Part shown: positions 50,608-61,269 of the stretch, piece by piece
Layout: every line of letters starts with the position of its first letter
Position numbering within the stretch: the stretch's first letter is position 1
NCBI GenBank assembly: GCA_013177945.1
Contig: JABLXW010000003.1
Span: 62,001 to 126,000 of the forward strand
Length of the DNA: 64,000 nt
Reading direction: 5' to 3'
DNA from: Bacillota bacterium
Lineage (GTDB): Bacteria; Bacillota; DSM-12270; Thermacetogeniales; Thermacetogeniaceae
The notes under the pieces: model-generated
Told to the model about the DNA's origin: nothing
Database searches by the model: none
What the model saw: the letters and a program-made list of their open reading frames with translations, nothing else
Translations under genes and position numbers: made by a program

Positions 50608-52086
50608 ATGGAGAGCATTAATATTTTTCGTGATATCGCAGAAAGGACCGGTGGGGACATTTACCTGGGTGTCGTGGGGCCCGTTCGGACCGGAAAGTCG
50701 ACCTTTATTAAGCGTTTTATGGAACTGTTAGTGCTGCCGAACATTATCAATCCCCACGATCGGGAAAGGGCAAAGGACGAACTTCCCCAGAGCGGCGCCG
50801 GGAGAATGATCATGACCGTAGAGCCCAAGTTCATTCCCAAGGAAGCGGTAGAAATTTCTATTAAGAACGGACTGAAAATGAAGGTGAGAATGGTTGACTG
50901 TGTGGGGTATACGGTAGAGGGCGCCTTGGGGTACGAGGAAGAGGGCGGGCCCCGCATGGTCATGACACCGTGGTTTGAGGAGGCGATTCCTTTTCAGGAA
51001 GCTGCAGAAATCGGTACAAGAAAGGTGATCGCAGATCATTCCACAATTGGAATCGTGATTTTAACCGACGGTACAATTACGGAAATCCCCAGGGAGAACT
51101 ACCTGGAGGCCGAAGAAAGGGTAATTGGGGAATTGAAGGAACTGGGCAAACCCTTTATCGTTATTCTTAATTCCCTTTATCCCGAAGCCTTAGAAACAAC
51201 CGAACTTGTAAGGGATTTGGAGGAGAAGTATGATGTATCCGTGCTTCCGCTGAACTGTGCAGAAATGAGCCAGGAAGACATCCTCACTATTTTGCAGGAG
51301 GCGCTTTATGAGTTTCCCGTTCAGGAGGTCAACGTCAACCTCCCCCGTTGGGTTGAGGAGCTTGATCCCATGCACTGGCTGCGTGCCGATTTTCAGCGTG
51401 CCATCCAGGAGGCAATCCAGAGCGTCAACAGGCTTCGCGATATCGACAGGGCAGTTGAACAGATACGTGAAAACGAATTTGTGGCAGCGGCAACGCTCGA
51501 AGACATCAACCTGGGAACCGGTGTTGCGGTGGTTGACGTCAGGGCCCGGGAAGGACTTTTCTACAAAGTGCTTGAAGAGCTGAGCGGCTTTTCTGTTGCC
51601 GGAGATCACGATATCCTCCGGTTGATGCGGGACCTGAGCAGGGCCAGCCGCGAGCTGGAAAAAGTAGCTCCGGCGCTGGAGGAGGTTCGGGAAACCGGAT
51701 ACGGTGTTGTTGCACCAAGTCTTGATGAGATGATTCTGGAAGAACCGGAGCTGATTCGGCAAGGAAACCGCTTCGGGGTGCGTTTAAAAGCGAGTGCGCC
51801 TTCCCTTCATATTATCAGGGCCGATATTACCACCGAAATTACCCCGATTATCGGAACGGAGAAGCAGTGCGAAGAACTTGTTCGCTACATGCTGGAAGAG
51901 TTCGAGGACGATCCCCAGAAAATCTGGCAGAAGGATATCTTCGGGAAATCGCTTCATGAACTGGTAAGAGATGGAATTCAAAACAAGCTCCACCGGATGC
52001 CCGAGAATGCCCAGGCCAAATTGCAGGAAACAGTCCAGCGGATTGTCAACGAGGGGAGCGGGGGGCTCATCTGCATTATCATTTAA
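50608..52086 (+). CDS. spoIVA: Stage IV sporulation protein A
   Basis: The spore-coat base-layer ATPase, 492 residues, the same length as in B. subtilis. It begins with ESINIFRDIAERTGGDIYLG and has its Walker A in GPVRTGKST (Lys30). The GAGRMIMTVEPKF and MVDCVGYTVEGALGYEE segments form the rest of the TRAFAC-type site, and the C-terminal end is GGLICIII. SpoIVA polymerises on the forespore surface after ATP hydrolysis. ATG 50608 follows GGGAGGGGG. Confidence 0.98.
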   Translation: MESINIFRDIAERTGGDIYLGVVGPVRTGKSTFIKRFMELLVLPNIINPHDRERAKDELPQSGAGRMIMTVEPKFIPKEAVEISIKNGLKMKVRMVDCVGYTVEGALGYEEEGGPRMVMTPWFEEAIPFQEAAEIGTRKVIADHSTIGIVILTDGTITEIPRENYLEAEERVIGELKELGKPFIVILNSLYPEALETTELVRDLEEKYDVSVLPLNCAEMSQEDILTILQEALYEFPVQEVNVNLPRWVEELDPMHWLRADFQRAIQEAIQSVNRLRDIDRAVEQIRENEFVAAATLEDINLGTGVAVVDVRAREGLFYKVLEELSGFSVAGDHDILRLMRDLSRASRELEKVAPALEEVRETGYGVVAPSLDEMILEEPELIRQGNRFGVRLKASAPSLHIIRADITTEITPIIGTEKQCEELVRYMLEEFEDDPQKIWQKDIFGKSLHELVRDGIQNKLHRMPENAQAKLQETVQRIVNEGSGGLICIII

Positions 52087-52270
52087 GGGTATGCGTTCAT
52101 ATCTGGCCGATTTTTTTTGGGTTGCAAAAGAATGCGGGTTTATTTTGCTTAAACAGGTTTAGTTGAGCGAAAAACGGAATAAAGCAGGACTTGACCGCGA
52201 TTGTCTCGAACTGAGTTCTAAGGGTATAAAAATTAAGAATGACTATTTAATGGGAGTAGGAGAGATCGCG

Positions 52271-53581
52271 GTGGACGAAGTGGTTGGAATCGGACTGCTG
52301 GGTGTGGGGACCGTCGGTTCGGGCGTGGTCAAGCTTCTTTCGGAAAATGCTTTGCAAATTGTGCAGCGCGTGGGGAAACGGGTCGAAATTAAAAAAGTCC
52401 TGGAGCGGGACCCGGAGAAGCCGCGCCTTTTGGGTATCCCCAGGGAGCGCGTGGCAGATAGTTTCGAAGCTGTTCTGAAGGATCCTGAGGTCCAGATTGT
52501 TGTGGAACTGCTGGGAGGCATTGATCCGGCCCGGGGCTACATCAGGGAGGCGCTGCGCCAGGGAAAGCATGTAGTTACGGCCAATAAAGATGTTATCGCA
52601 GCTTATGGAAAAGAATTGTTTGAAGCAGCCGCGCTGGGGCGCGCTGATCTTTATTTTGAGGCCAGCGTGGGCGGCGGGATACCTGTGATCCGGATTTTAA
52701 AAGAGAGTCTGGCAGCCAACAGAATCGAAGAGGTAATCGGGATTGTCAACGGTACAACAAATTACATCCTCACCCGGATGAGTGAAGAAGAATTGGACTT
52801 TGCGACGGCGCTTCGCGCTGCCCAGGCAGCCGGGTACGCCGAAGCGGATCCGAGCGCCGATATTGAAGGTTATGATGCTGCCCGGAAGATCGCAATTCTG
52901 GCTTCTATTGCCTTCAACACGCGGGTTACTCCTGATGATGTCTTCGTAGAGGGCATTTCAAAAATTGCTCCCGAGGATATTAGCTACGCCCGGGAACTCG
53001 GCTATGTAATTAAACTCCTCGCGATTGCCAGGGCCCGCGAGGAAGAAATCGAAGTGCGCGTTCACCCGGCGTTTCTCCCCCAAAATCACCCCCTGGCCTC
53101 GGTGCGGGGGGTATTTAACGCGATATTTATCAGGGGAAACGCCGTTGGAGAAACAATGTTCTACGGCCAGGGGGCAGGACAGATGCCGACGGCAAGCGCC
53201 GTTGTCGGAGATATCATGGAAATTATTCGCAATATGGAAAGCAAGAGTACAGGGCGCTCTGCCTGCACCTGCTTTTTAGAAAAGAAGATCCGGCCCCGGG
53301 GGAAAATTTCGAGCAAGTACTACGTCCGTTTAGTTGTAAAAGATCAGCCGGGTGTGCTTGCCAGTATCGCAGGGGTATTCGGCAACCACCAGGTCAGCCT
53401 TGCCTCTGTAATTCAAAAGAGGACGCTTGTAATGTCCGGCGAAATAATGGCCGAAATTGTCGTGATTACCCACGAAGTTCAGGAACAAAACATTCAGGAT
53501 GCGCTTGTCATTATCCGGGGCCTTTCCATTGTCGGTTCCGTCGAAAATGTAATCCGGGTGGAAGGAAGCGGGGAGAAATGA
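52271..53581 (+). CDS. hom: Homoserine dehydrogenase
   Basis: A 436-residue enzyme reducing aspartate semialdehyde to homoserine. [16 protein letters not shown] is the nucleotide loop, [38 protein letters not shown] and [23 protein letters not shown] carry the catalytic residues. The C-terminal 75 residues form an ACT domain ([16 protein letters not shown]), the likely site of threonine feedback. GTG 52271 is seven nt after GTAGGAGAG; upstream in-frame starts would add 36 unconserved residues. It leads a hom-thrC-thrB-lysC operon. Confidence 0.96.
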   Translation: MDEVVGIGLLGVGTVGSGVVKLLSENALQIVQRVGKRVEIKKVLERDPEKPRLLGIPRERVADSFEAVLKDPEVQIVVELLGGIDPARGYIREALRQGKHVVTANKDVIAAYGKELFEAAALGRADLYFEASVGGGIPVIRILKESLAANRIEEVIGIVNGTTNYILTRMSEEELDFATALRAAQAAGYAEADPSADIEGYDAARKIAILASIAFNTRVTPDDVFVEGISKIAPEDISYARELGYVIKLLAIARAREEEIEVRVHPAFLPQNHPLASVRGVFNAIFIRGNAVGETMFYGQGAGQMPTASAVVGDIMEIIRNMESKSTGRSACTCFLEKKIRPRGKISSKYYVRLVVKDQPGVLASIAGVFGNHQVSLASVIQKRTLVMSGEIMAEIVVITHEVQEQNIQDALVIIRGLSIVGSVENVIRVEGSGEK

Positions 53582-54642
53582 TCTGGCAGGGGATTATTAA
53601 AGCTTATCACCCCTTTCTCCCGGTGACGGAAAAGACCCCGGTGGTGACCCTTTACGAAGGAAATACGGTTTTACTTCCTGCTCCCCGGCTCTCTGCACGG
53701 CTGAAGATCGAACTTTATCTAAAGTTTGAGGGCCAAAACCCCACCGGTTCCTTCAAGGACCGGGGGATGACCGTGGCCGTAAGCAAGGCTCTGGAAAACG
53801 GGGCGCGCGCGGTGATGTGCGCCTCGACCGGGAATACCTCGGCCTCTGCTGCGGCTTTTGCGGCGCGGGCAGGAATGAAGTGCATTGTTCTGGTGCCTGA
53901 TGGCTATATTGCTCTGGGAAAGCTTGCTCAGGCGTTGATCTACGGAGCAGAGGTTATTGCGATTCAGGGCAATTTCGACGCAGCCCTGGAGCTTGTCCGT
54001 AAGATTACCCGGGATTACCCCCTGACCCTCGTTAACTCCCTTAACCCCCACCGAATTGAAGGCCAGAAAACGGCGGCTTTTGAGGTCTGCGACCAGCTGG
54101 GTTCGGCGCCTGACTACCTCGCCCTTCCTGTTGGAAACGCGGGCAACATTACGGCCTACTGGAAAGGGTTCAAGGAATATGCCTCGGCCGGGCGCATTAA
54201 GAAAACCCCCAGAATGCTTGGTTTTCAGGCGGCGGGTGCGGCCCCGATTGTACGCGGGGAGGTGGTTCCGGAGCCTCAAACCATTGCCACCGCAATCCGC
54301 ATTGGCAATCCTGCGAGCTGGCAGGGCGCTCTGCAGGCGGTCCGGGAATCGGAAGGCAAAATTGAGATGGTAACTGACGAGGAGATCATCGCTGCCTACC
54401 AGCTTGTTGCCAGGGAAGAGGGGCTCTTTGTAGAACCGGCTTCGGCTGCCGCTCTGGCCGGGGTTATGAAGCTTGCAGGAGAAGGCTTTTTCCCTCCTGC
54501 GAGCAGGGTCGTCTGTATTATGACGGGTCACGGCCTGAAGGACCCGGACACAACCCTGAGCACCTGCTGCCTCCAGCCTACGGTAGTTCCCCCCCGGGAA
54601 GAGATGATTCTGGAGATTTTGCAAAAGATCAACGTTCTTTAA
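53578..54642 (+). CDS. thrC: Threonine synthase
   Basis: A 354-residue PLP enzyme converting O-phosphohomoserine to threonine. The PLP lysine is in [34 protein letters not shown] and [16 protein letters not shown] are the phosphate and cofactor loops, and [12 protein letters not shown]-like [13 protein letters not shown] ends the core. ATGA overlap with hom. Confidence 0.96.
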   Translation: MIWQGIIKAYHPFLPVTEKTPVVTLYEGNTVLLPAPRLSARLKIELYLKFEGQNPTGSFKDRGMTVAVSKALENGARAVMCASTGNTSASAAAFAARAGMKCIVLVPDGYIALGKLAQALIYGAEVIAIQGNFDAALELVRKITRDYPLTLVNSLNPHRIEGQKTAAFEVCDQLGSAPDYLALPVGNAGNITAYWKGFKEYASAGRIKKTPRMLGFQAAGAAPIVRGEVVPEPQTIATAIRIGNPASWQGALQAVRESEGKIEMVTDEEIIAAYQLVAREEGLFVEPASAAALAGVMKLAGEGFFPPASRVVCIMTGHGLKDPDTTLSTCCLQPTVVPPREEMILEILQKINVL

Positions 54643-54660
54643 TGGGACAAGGTGGGGCTG

Positions 54661-55566
54661 ATGGATAAAAGAGTTTCGGTTCAGGTTCCTGCAACAACCG
54701 CGAATTTGGGTCCCGGCTTCGACTGCCTGGGCATGGCTTTGAACATGCACAATACGGTGACTCTCGAAGAAGGAGCAGGCTATCGCTGCGAAGTAGAAAT
54801 CACGGGGGAAGGAGCAGCCTTCCTTCCCCGGGATTCCTCCAATTTGGTCATTCGTGCGATTAACACCCTTTTCAGGCGGGCTTTTTACCGCTCTCCCGGC
54901 TGGAGGCTCCACCTGGAAAACAGGATTCCTCTCCAGCGCGGTTTGGGGAGCAGCGCCGCCGCAATCATAGGGGGTTTGACCGCCGCGAATATCATTGCGG
55001 GGAGCCCTTTCTCTCCTCACGAACTTCTCCTGCTGGCGATTGAAATGGAGGGCCATCCCGATAACGTCGCTGCAGCCTTCTTGGGTGGAGTGGTTATCAT
55101 CGTTGAGCATGAAGACTCGTACCTGTACGCGCGCTTTTTTCCGCCTCCGGGGATCAGAGTCTGCGTGGTTGTCCCCGATTTTCCCCTTGCGACAAAGCTT
55201 GCAAGAAGCGTTTTGCCCGAGGTCATTCCTTTTAAGGATGCCGTGTTCAACCTGGGGCGGGTTGCTTTATTGACATTTGCGCTTCGGGAAGGAAACTGGG
55301 ATTTGTTGTCTGCGGCGCTTCGCGACCGGCTCCACCAGCCTTACCGATCCGAACTGATTCCCGGTTTAGGGCAGGTTTTCAAGGCCGCCCGGGAGGCGGG
55401 TGCCTACGGGGCGGTTTTAAGCGGGGCGGGTCCTTCTGTGGTTGCTTTTGCCCCCCCTGGTTCAAAGGCGGGGGAGGCGATGAGAGAGGCTTTCCGCAGC
55501 CACGGCTTTCAAGCGCAGGTTTGGGATCTTGAGCCGAGTCCTCAAGGTGCTCGTATTCTGGAATAA
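54661..55566 (+). CDS. thrB: Homoserine kinase
   Basis: A 301-residue GHMP kinase. [19 protein letters not shown] is motif 1, [17 protein letters not shown] motif 2 and [14 protein letters not shown] motif 3. ATG 54661 is five nt after AAGGTGG; GTG 54652 is inside that site. It feeds ThrC, encoded just upstream. Confidence 0.95.
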   Translation: MDKRVSVQVPATTANLGPGFDCLGMALNMHNTVTLEEGAGYRCEVEITGEGAAFLPRDSSNLVIRAINTLFRRAFYRSPGWRLHLENRIPLQRGLGSSAAAIIGGLTAANIIAGSPFSPHELLLLAIEMEGHPDNVAAAFLGGVVIIVEHEDSYLYARFFPPPGIRVCVVVPDFPLATKLARSVLPEVIPFKDAVFNLGRVALLTFALREGNWDLLSAALRDRLHQPYRSELIPGLGQVFKAAREAGAYGAVLSGAGPSVVAFAPPGSKAGEAMREAFRSHGFQAQVWDLEPSPQGARILE

Positions 55567-55589
55567 AATTGTTTAGGGAGGCCTTTTTG

Positions 55590-56846
55590 GTGCAGATTGT
55601 AGTTCAAAAATACGGAGGCACTTCGGTTGCCAGTCCAGAGTTAATTAAAAATGTGGCGCGCCGGGTGGTTCAGACAAAGGAGCAGGGGAACCAGGTTGTT
55701 GTCGTTGTTTCTGCACTTGGCCATACAACGGACCAGTTGCTGGAGCTTGCCCAGGCCCTGGCTTCTCGTCCCCCCGAGCGGGAGGTAGACATGCTGCTTG
55801 CCACCGGAGAGCAGGTTTCCATTGCTTTGCTTGCGATGGCAATCAATGAACTTGGACATCCTGTCGTGTCTTTAACGGGGTTTCAGGCGGGCATTTTTAC
55901 CGACCGTGCCCACACCAAGGCGCGCATTTTAAAAGTTGAGCCCGGGCGCATTCACGAGGAGCTGGCCCGGGGAAAGATCGTTGTTGTCGCGGGGTTTCAG
56001 GGGATAACGGATGATTTCGAAATAACCACCCTGGGCAGGGGAGGCTCCGATACCACTGCTGTCGCCCTCGCGGCCGCTCTTGGAGCAGCAACGTGCGAGA
56101 TTTACACCGATGTGGATGGGGTGTATACGGCCGATCCCAGAATTGTTCCCGAAGCAAAAAAACTCGACTCTATTTCTTATGATGAGATGCTGGAAATGGC
56201 GAGTTTGGGAGCCCTGGTGCTGCAGCCCCGGGCGGTGGAATTCGCAAAACAATACTCTGTTTCTCTTCATGTCAGATCGAGTTTTAACGATCAGGAAGGA
56301 ACTCGCGTAGAGGAGGTTGCCAGGATGGAAAAGTGTCGTTTGGTGAGCGGGATTGCCCACGATCTCAACGTTGCAAAAATCGGGCTTTTTAACGTTCCCG
56401 ACCGGCCCGGCATTGCAAAGCACCTCTTTAAAGCACTGGCTGCGGAGCACATCAATGTTGACATGATTATTCAGAGCTGGATGCATGATGGCCGGAATGA
56501 CATTGCTTTTACAGTGACGAGAGACGATCTTCCCAAAGCCCTTCCGGTTGTGGAGAGGGTTGTTCAGGAAATTGGGGCCTCGGGAATGGCGTACAACGAT
56601 CGGGTTGCAAAAGTCTCGATTGTGGGGGCAGGAATGGTAACAAACCCCGGAGTTGCCGCAGCAATGTTCGAGGCCCTTGCCGATGAGGGAATCAATATCG
56701 AAATGATCAGCACTTCGGAGATTAAAGTTTCCTGTGTCATTGAAGAAGAGCATGCCCTGAAGGCGGTCCGCGCCCTGCATGCCAAATTTTTTGCAAACGA
56801 AAGTCATTTGCGCTGTCCGGAAGCCAAGATGAAGAGGCCGTTTTAG
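55590..56846 (+). CDS. lysC: Aspartokinase
   Basis: A 418-residue enzyme that commits aspartate to the lysine, threonine and methionine branches. [16 protein letters not shown] starts the kinase domain, [21 protein letters not shown] and [17 protein letters not shown] are further motifs. Two ACT domains follow ([41 protein letters not shown]), the usual place of lysine or threonine inhibition. GTG 55590 is eight nt after GGGAGG. Together with hom, thrC, thrB and the distant lysA it covers much of the aspartate family. Confidence 0.96.
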   Translation: MQIVVQKYGGTSVASPELIKNVARRVVQTKEQGNQVVVVVSALGHTTDQLLELAQALASRPPEREVDMLLATGEQVSIALLAMAINELGHPVVSLTGFQAGIFTDRAHTKARILKVEPGRIHEELARGKIVVVAGFQGITDDFEITTLGRGGSDTTAVALAAALGAATCEIYTDVDGVYTADPRIVPEAKKLDSISYDEMLEMASLGALVLQPRAVEFAKQYSVSLHVRSSFNDQEGTRVEEVARMEKCRLVSGIAHDLNVAKIGLFNVPDRPGIAKHLFKALAAEHINVDMIIQSWMHDGRNDIAFTVTRDDLPKALPVVERVVQEIGASGMAYNDRVAKVSIVGAGMVTNPGVAAAMFEALADEGINIEMISTSEIKVSCVIEEEHALKAVRALHAKFFANESHLRCPEAKMKRPF

Positions 56847-57226
56847 GGTAGCAGCCAAAAAATTTTACCCCGGCCGGAATCAGGTTTTAGGCGCATTTCA
56901 TTGAATGGGTGGAGGCGGGTTGCCGAAATTGACCCCAGGAGAGAAAACTCGGAGAGAAGAAGGGATAACTGAAAGCAAGACGAAGAAATATTGAGAAAAA
57001 GAAATAAAAAAGACTGGCAGAAAGTTCCCACAGAAAACAGACTTTGGATCGGCTCAGGCCGAAATGGAGCCAATCAAATAAACGGTCTTGTTATCTTTCA
57101 CGGCTGGCCACGAGCTTTGACCGAGAAAGAGATGAGGCGTGTATTTGAAGGTGGTTATGTGATATTACCTGAAAAACCGGCGAATTTGTAAGTATCCGAA
57201 AATATATCTTAGATGTTGACCAACAA
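56847..57226. other. Gap between lysC and the IS1182 remnant
   Basis: No convincing gene. A 66-codon frame at 56991-57191 has no family resemblance and no clear ribosome site. A weak stem GGGTA/TTACCC follows lysC without a T tract. Confidence 0.4.
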
Positions 57227-58801
57227 GGGTCTGTTGCCAAACTCTTCCCAGCTACCAGGAAATCAGATATTCAATGGCGAAATTAAGGCAAGGGGACCTA
57301 GAAACTTTACCAGCCTGGTGGTGACTTGGAAAGATGATGGGATATAAGCCAACAGAGCGCAAGGTGTTCTACATGTTCAACTTAGATGAATGTGTTCCTG
57401 AAGACCGATCTTGAGGCAGATAAGCAAAGTGGTAGACTTCAGTTTCATATATGACCTAGTGCGTCCCTACTACAGCCACGCAGGAGCACCTTCAATCGAC
57501 CCGGTTGTGGTTTTCAAAATGAGTCCGCCTTAATTTAGCCTTCATGGGGTTTCTGGGACATAGACGAGATACCTCTGAATCACAGTATCCTCTCAAAGGC
57601 GAGAGCGCGCTTTGGGCGCAAGACCTATGAGCAGTTTTTCAAACAAGTGTTCAAGCTCTGCGAAGAAGCAGGTCTTGTGGAAGGTAACAAAGTGTTTCTA
57701 GATGCCACTTTGCTCAAGGCCAACGCTTCCCTCGACTCCCTCGAGGAGCGCAAAGAGGCCTGCACGCTCAAGTATACACCGGAGCAGTACCTGGACAGGG
57801 TCTGGGTCGAGAACCAGCAGCAGGAGGATGATCAACAGCAGCCAAGATAAGCCGGATGAAAGGCCACAGCAATTCCGGCAGTGCTGGTTTAAGCAAAGGC
57901 AAAAGGCTGAAAAGAACGAGCGCTTGTTCAGCAGGACCGACCCCGGTGCTGCCCTGATCACCCGCAACAACTCCAAAGGGGTCCTTCTCGCTCACAAGGT
58001 GCGCGTTGCCGTTGACGGTGGACCAGCCCGGATAGTGACCGCGGTTGAAGTGACCCCAGGGAGCCTTGCTGAAGCTCACGTGGCCTCAACTTTAATTGGC
58101 GATGGCAAGTGGCAAGCACACCTGGAATACTGGTTGCCTCCTCAAAGAAGCAGTTGCCGACAAGGGTTATGGCAGAAAGCACTTTTACTCCTTTCTTAAA
58201 CATGCGGGGATCCTGCCCAGCATCCCTTACCCAAAGCCCTGGGAAGAAGAAACGCAAGGAGAAGCTCGAGGCCGGCTTCGTCTACGACGAGAAAGAGGAC
58301 GTTTACATCTGCCCTCAGGGAAAGAAGATGTAGCGCATGGAAGTTTACCGAAACGGTTCCGTACTCTACCGGGCGTCTAGAACTGCCTGTAAAGGCTGCC
58401 CCCACAGAGGAACTCTCTGCAAGGCGAAACGGCCCTCAATCGTAAGAAAGGCAAAAACGGAACTTATGGACTGGGTTGAGCGGTACCTGGTAACAGAAAG
58501 GGCGCGAGATAGCATCAAAAAGAGGGCGTCTTGGGCTGAAACCGTGTTTGCTGAGATGAAGGTTGTGCACGGTCTGAACCGAGCGACATTACGAGGGAGA
58601 GACAAAGTTCAAATACAAGTGCTACTGGCTATGGCGGTGCACAACATCAAGCAACTGGTAGAGTCAGTCAAGAGAAGGCCCCAAAGTGCGGGAAGCCAAT
58701 GCTTTCTGCACTCTTTTACTACCAGATTCATGTCTACTATCAGATTCACGACCGAATTTGGTGTTCTGGCATTTGAATTCTAGGTCTTTGGCAACAGACC
58801 C
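57227..58801 (+). mobile_element. Degenerate IS1182-family insertion sequence with intact ends
   Basis: A 1,575-bp element bounded by perfect 15-bp inverted repeats, GGGTCTGTTGCCAAA at 57227-57241 and its complement at 58787-58801. Inside is a broken IS1182-type transposase gene. No target duplication is evident (flanks ACAA and ATAA). The element cannot move on its own but its ends could still be recognised by an active copy. Confidence 0.85.
57337..58783 (+). pseudogene. IS1182-family transposase, multiply broken
   Basis: Pieces appear in the right order but in different frames: MGYKPTERKVFYMFNLDE, VVDFSFIYDLVRPYYSHAG, SIDPVVVFKM, then AGLVEGNKVFLDATLLKANAS (57647 onward), ITRNNSKGVLLAHKVRVAVDGG, VADKGYGRKHFY and the zinc-type CKGCPHRGTLC with the catalytic-end WAETVFAEMKVVHGLNRA (58337-58783). 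At least four frameshifts or stops and one internal deletion separate them. These match the DDE transposase of IS1182. Confidence 0.85.
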
Positions 58802-58886
58802 ATAAATAATAAAGAAACATCCCGGTACACCGCTTGAGCCATCCAAGGCCCGCATCCTTGAAAACACGCTCCTCGCCATCGCCGCT

Positions 58887-58932
58887 GAGGTGGAGTCAGC
58901 CTATCCCTGTAACTCAAAAAGTCTTCCACCTC
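58887..58932 (-). repeat. 8-bp inverted repeat between the IS1182 remnant and the corrinoid gene
   Basis: GAGGTGGA (58887-58894) and TCCACCTC (58925-58932) form an 8-bp stem with a 30-nt loop. It may add to the following hairpin or be chance. Confidence 0.3.
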
Positions 58933-58936
58933 AGAA

Positions 58937-58981
58937 AGGGAGATGCAGCATCGCCCTTCCGTTCACCTATTGCATCTCCCT
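58937..58981 (-). terminator. 11-bp hairpin after the corrinoid protein gene
   Basis: AGGGAGATGCA (58937-58947) and TGCATCTCCCT (58971-58981) pair perfectly across 23 nt. It lies 16 bp past the stop of the leftward gene; on that strand TTTCT follows the stem, so it may end transcription. Confidence 0.5.
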
Positions 58982-58996
58982 GTTCCCAGGTCGTTC

Positions 58997-59653
58997 TCAA
59001 GGCTGGTCCTGCCTGACTAGTTCCCTGGCCAATTTCACCGCTTCCTGGGCGTCCTGGGCGTAGGCATCCGCTCCGATGAACGCCGCAAACTCCTTTGTCA
59101 CAGGAGCTCCGCCGACAAGGATTTTCACTGTATGCCGTAAGTGATTTCGATTCAGTTGTTCGATAACGACCCCCATTTCCCCTATTGTGGTGGTTAACAG
59201 AGCAGAGAGTCCCAACAAACTCGGCCTGTATTTTTTTACAGCCTGGACGAACTCTACCGCTGTGACATCTACACCCAAGTCGATTACTTCAAAACCGGAA
59301 AAACTTAGGAAAAGAGATACCATATTTTTTCCAATATCGTGTATGTCTCCGGCTACGGTACCGATCACAATTTTCTTGAGGCAACGGGAATTCGTTTGAA
59401 TTAAAGGCTTTAAAGCATAGAGACCGGCCTTGATCGCGCGGGAAGCCAGGAGAACATCCGGGATATAAAAGTCCGCCCCCTGGAACTTTACCGCGAGCTG
59501 TTTCGTTGCCGGCATGATCGCATATTCCATTATTTCCATTGCGCTTATATTCATTGCCAGCCCTGATGAAACGGACTTCAGAACCAAATCGGCTTTTCCC
59601 GCCAAAATCGCGGTGATGATCTGCTGAAAGATATGGTTCCGCCCTGTGTTCAT
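58997..59653 (-). CDS. Corrinoid protein of a methyltransferase system (MtaC/MtbC type)
   Basis: A 218-residue B12-binding protein. Residues 1-85 form the helical cap domain; the cobalamin-binding domain follows with the lower-ligand motif GDIHDIGKNM (His105) and later SALLTTTIGEM and VGGAPVT. Such proteins carry methyl groups between a substrate:corrinoid methyltransferase and tetrahydrofolate or coenzyme M. No methyltransferase or reductive activator gene is next to it: the space downstream holds a dead IS. GAAAGGAAGAGGGG precedes the ATG. Confidence 0.92.
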   Translation of the reverse strand: MNTGRNHIFQQIITAILAGKADLVLKSVSSGLAMNISAMEIMEYAIMPATKQLAVKFQGADFYIPDVLLASRAIKAGLYALKPLIQTNSRCLKKIVIGTVAGDIHDIGKNMVSLFLSFSGFEVIDLGVDVTAVEFVQAVKKYRPSLLGLSALLTTTIGEMGVVIEQLNRNHLRHTVKILVGGAPVTKEFAAFIGADAYAQDAQEAVKLARELVRQDQP

Positions 59654-59702
59654 GAGAGCCCCTCTTCCTTTCCTGTCAGAATTCTCAAGAAGAAAGTCCG
59701 GC

Positions 59703-61019
59703 TCACTCGGTGAGGATTATTCTACTCCGGTACTCAGTCGGGCTGATTCCGACAATTTTCTTAAACAACCTGCAGAAATAGCTCCGGTCCCTGAAACCGA
59801 CGCTCCGCGCAATGTCCTCTATAGTCTGACTGTTTTGACGCAGGAGAACCTTTGCTTTTTCGACTCGGATGTTATTGATGTAGTCTGTCAGAGTCATCCC
59901 TTTTTCTTTTTTGAACAACCTGCTTAGGTAGGTGGGACTCAGGTAAACTGCCCTTGCCACTTTCTTCAGCGAAAGATCCTGCAGCTGGTAGTTCTGTTCG
60001 ATGTAACCGACCACCCTGTTGATCACCTTTTCCTGTTTTTCGGCAGCACTTTGCGAAAGCAGATTAATATAGTAATCCCCTATCGTTAACAGCCAGAGGA
60101 AGACTTTTTCCACAGTATCGGCATCTTCGAGTTCACTAAATTTGAGAAGTCCGTATTTTACTGTGTCCTCGAATTTTTTCCCGTTCTCCATCGCCAGCCT
60201 CGCTAGGCCACTAATAAATTCCACACATAAACCCTTGATGATCTCAATCTGCCCCTTGCTCTGGATAAAGAACTCCATTACCAGTTTTTTTAGCAAATTT
60301 CTGGCTTCGCCCGGGTTCATCTGCATAATCTCGCGGAAGATCTGGCTTTGGAGATTAAAGATCCGGTATTTCAACTCGTTTTCCGAGCCGTCCGAATCGT
60401 AAAAATTCTGCTTGCTGTTTTCGGCCCACAACCAGGAACCGATGTTTCTCAATTTTTTTTGATAATTTAAGAATCCGACGCCGCGCTCCGCAATGTAGCT
60501 GGCAACAATGTACAGGATGTCTGCCATAGCCTGGACGCTGGCTGCGGAAACGATCTTCAGCCTCCGCGCCGCCTCCACGAAGCTATTGCTGTCTGGTCCC
60601 AGGTCCCTAGTAAGATCCTGTATCTCGAGCCAGAAAAAATCCTCGGGTTCCCACATCAAGACCTGGCCGCAGACGAAATTTCCTATGTGGTTGCCCCTGT
60701 AGAGGAGCGGACATACCCAGGCTATCAATCCCGCGTGGCATCTGAAAATATACGGCTCGTTCCATTTTGCGGCCTCCTTTCCGGCACGCGCGTAAGAACC
60801 CCGGCACCTTGCCAGGCCAAGAGAGTTCGATTTAATCAACTTGCAAAAATCGCTCTCCCCCTGTTCGGAGGAAAGAAGGCAGTTTCCGTCGACATCGGTA
60901 AAAGAAACATGTAGATTGGCCGCCGTGGTAAACGAGTTCAGCAATCTCTGGAGAAATTGCCTTTCCACCAGCCTGTGCAGTTCGAACTGCTTCCTGCTTT
61001 CATGATTGCCGGAGGACAT
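59703..61019 (-). CDS. PocR-domain AraC-family transcriptional regulator
   Basis: A 438-residue regulator. The N-terminal PocR sensory domain (about 15-170) has the cysteines in DFCKLIKSN, ARCRGSYARAG and FRCHAGLIAWVCPL. A helical middle part follows, then an AraC-type double helix-turn-helix (about 340-438) with LSPTYLSRLFKKEKGMTLTDYI and IARSVGFRDRSYFCRLFKK. PocR regulators commonly control B12-dependent pathways; the corrinoid gene 49 bp downstream is the likely target. ATG 61019 follows AAAGGAGG; an insertion element lies only 74 bp upstream. Confidence 0.9.
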   Translation of the reverse strand: MSSGNHESRKQFELHRLVERQFLQRLLNSFTTAANLHVSFTDVDGNCLLSSEQGESDFCKLIKSNSLGLARCRGSYARAGKEAAKWNEPYIFRCHAGLIAWVCPLLYRGNHIGNFVCGQVLMWEPEDFFWLEIQDLTRDLGPDSNSFVEAARRLKIVSAASVQAMADILYIVASYIAERGVGFLNYQKKLRNIGSWLWAENSKQNFYDSDGSENELKYRIFNLQSQIFREIMQMNPGEARNLLKKLVMEFFIQSKGQIEIIKGLCVEFISGLARLAMENGKKFEDTVKYGLLKFSELEDADTVEKVFLWLLTIGDYYINLLSQSAAEKQEKVINRVVGYIEQNYQLQDLSLKKVARAVYLSPTYLSRLFKKEKGMTLTDYINNIRVEKAKVLLRQNSQTIEDIARSVGFRDRSYFCRLFKKIVGISPTEYRSRIILTE

Positions 61020-61269
61020 GTGCCCTATATCCTCCTTTGCGCAAAAGGTTATTTTCCCGGGAAACCGTTGTCCCGGCGTGGCGCGCAACCGTTCTTAGCT
61101 AGATTCTGCTGAAAAAGTCGGCGACAAAGATCCTTGAGAACACAGATAAATCAAGGGATTCCGGTCTCCGTGGCGAATTGTTTAAGGTGACAAACCAAAC
61201 AAATGCCAGGAGGGAATCCCTGTGATGATCATGGTTCGACGCGCAAACTCGGGTCTGCGGAGGTGAAAA

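Noticed and set aside
53719-55110. A 463-codon open frame on the reverse strand opposite thrC and thrB
   Set aside because: It lies opposite well-conserved threonine genes, has no family resemblance and no ribosome site; GC-rich codon use keeps the antisense frame open. The same holds for long antisense frames opposite gpsA (46777-47838), lysC (55929-56858) and the DUF2229 relative (1483-2325).
58834-58996. Gene fragment between the IS1182 remnant and the corrinoid gene
   Set aside because: Short open stretches exist on both strands but none has a recognisable motif; the region is dominated by two inverted repeats.
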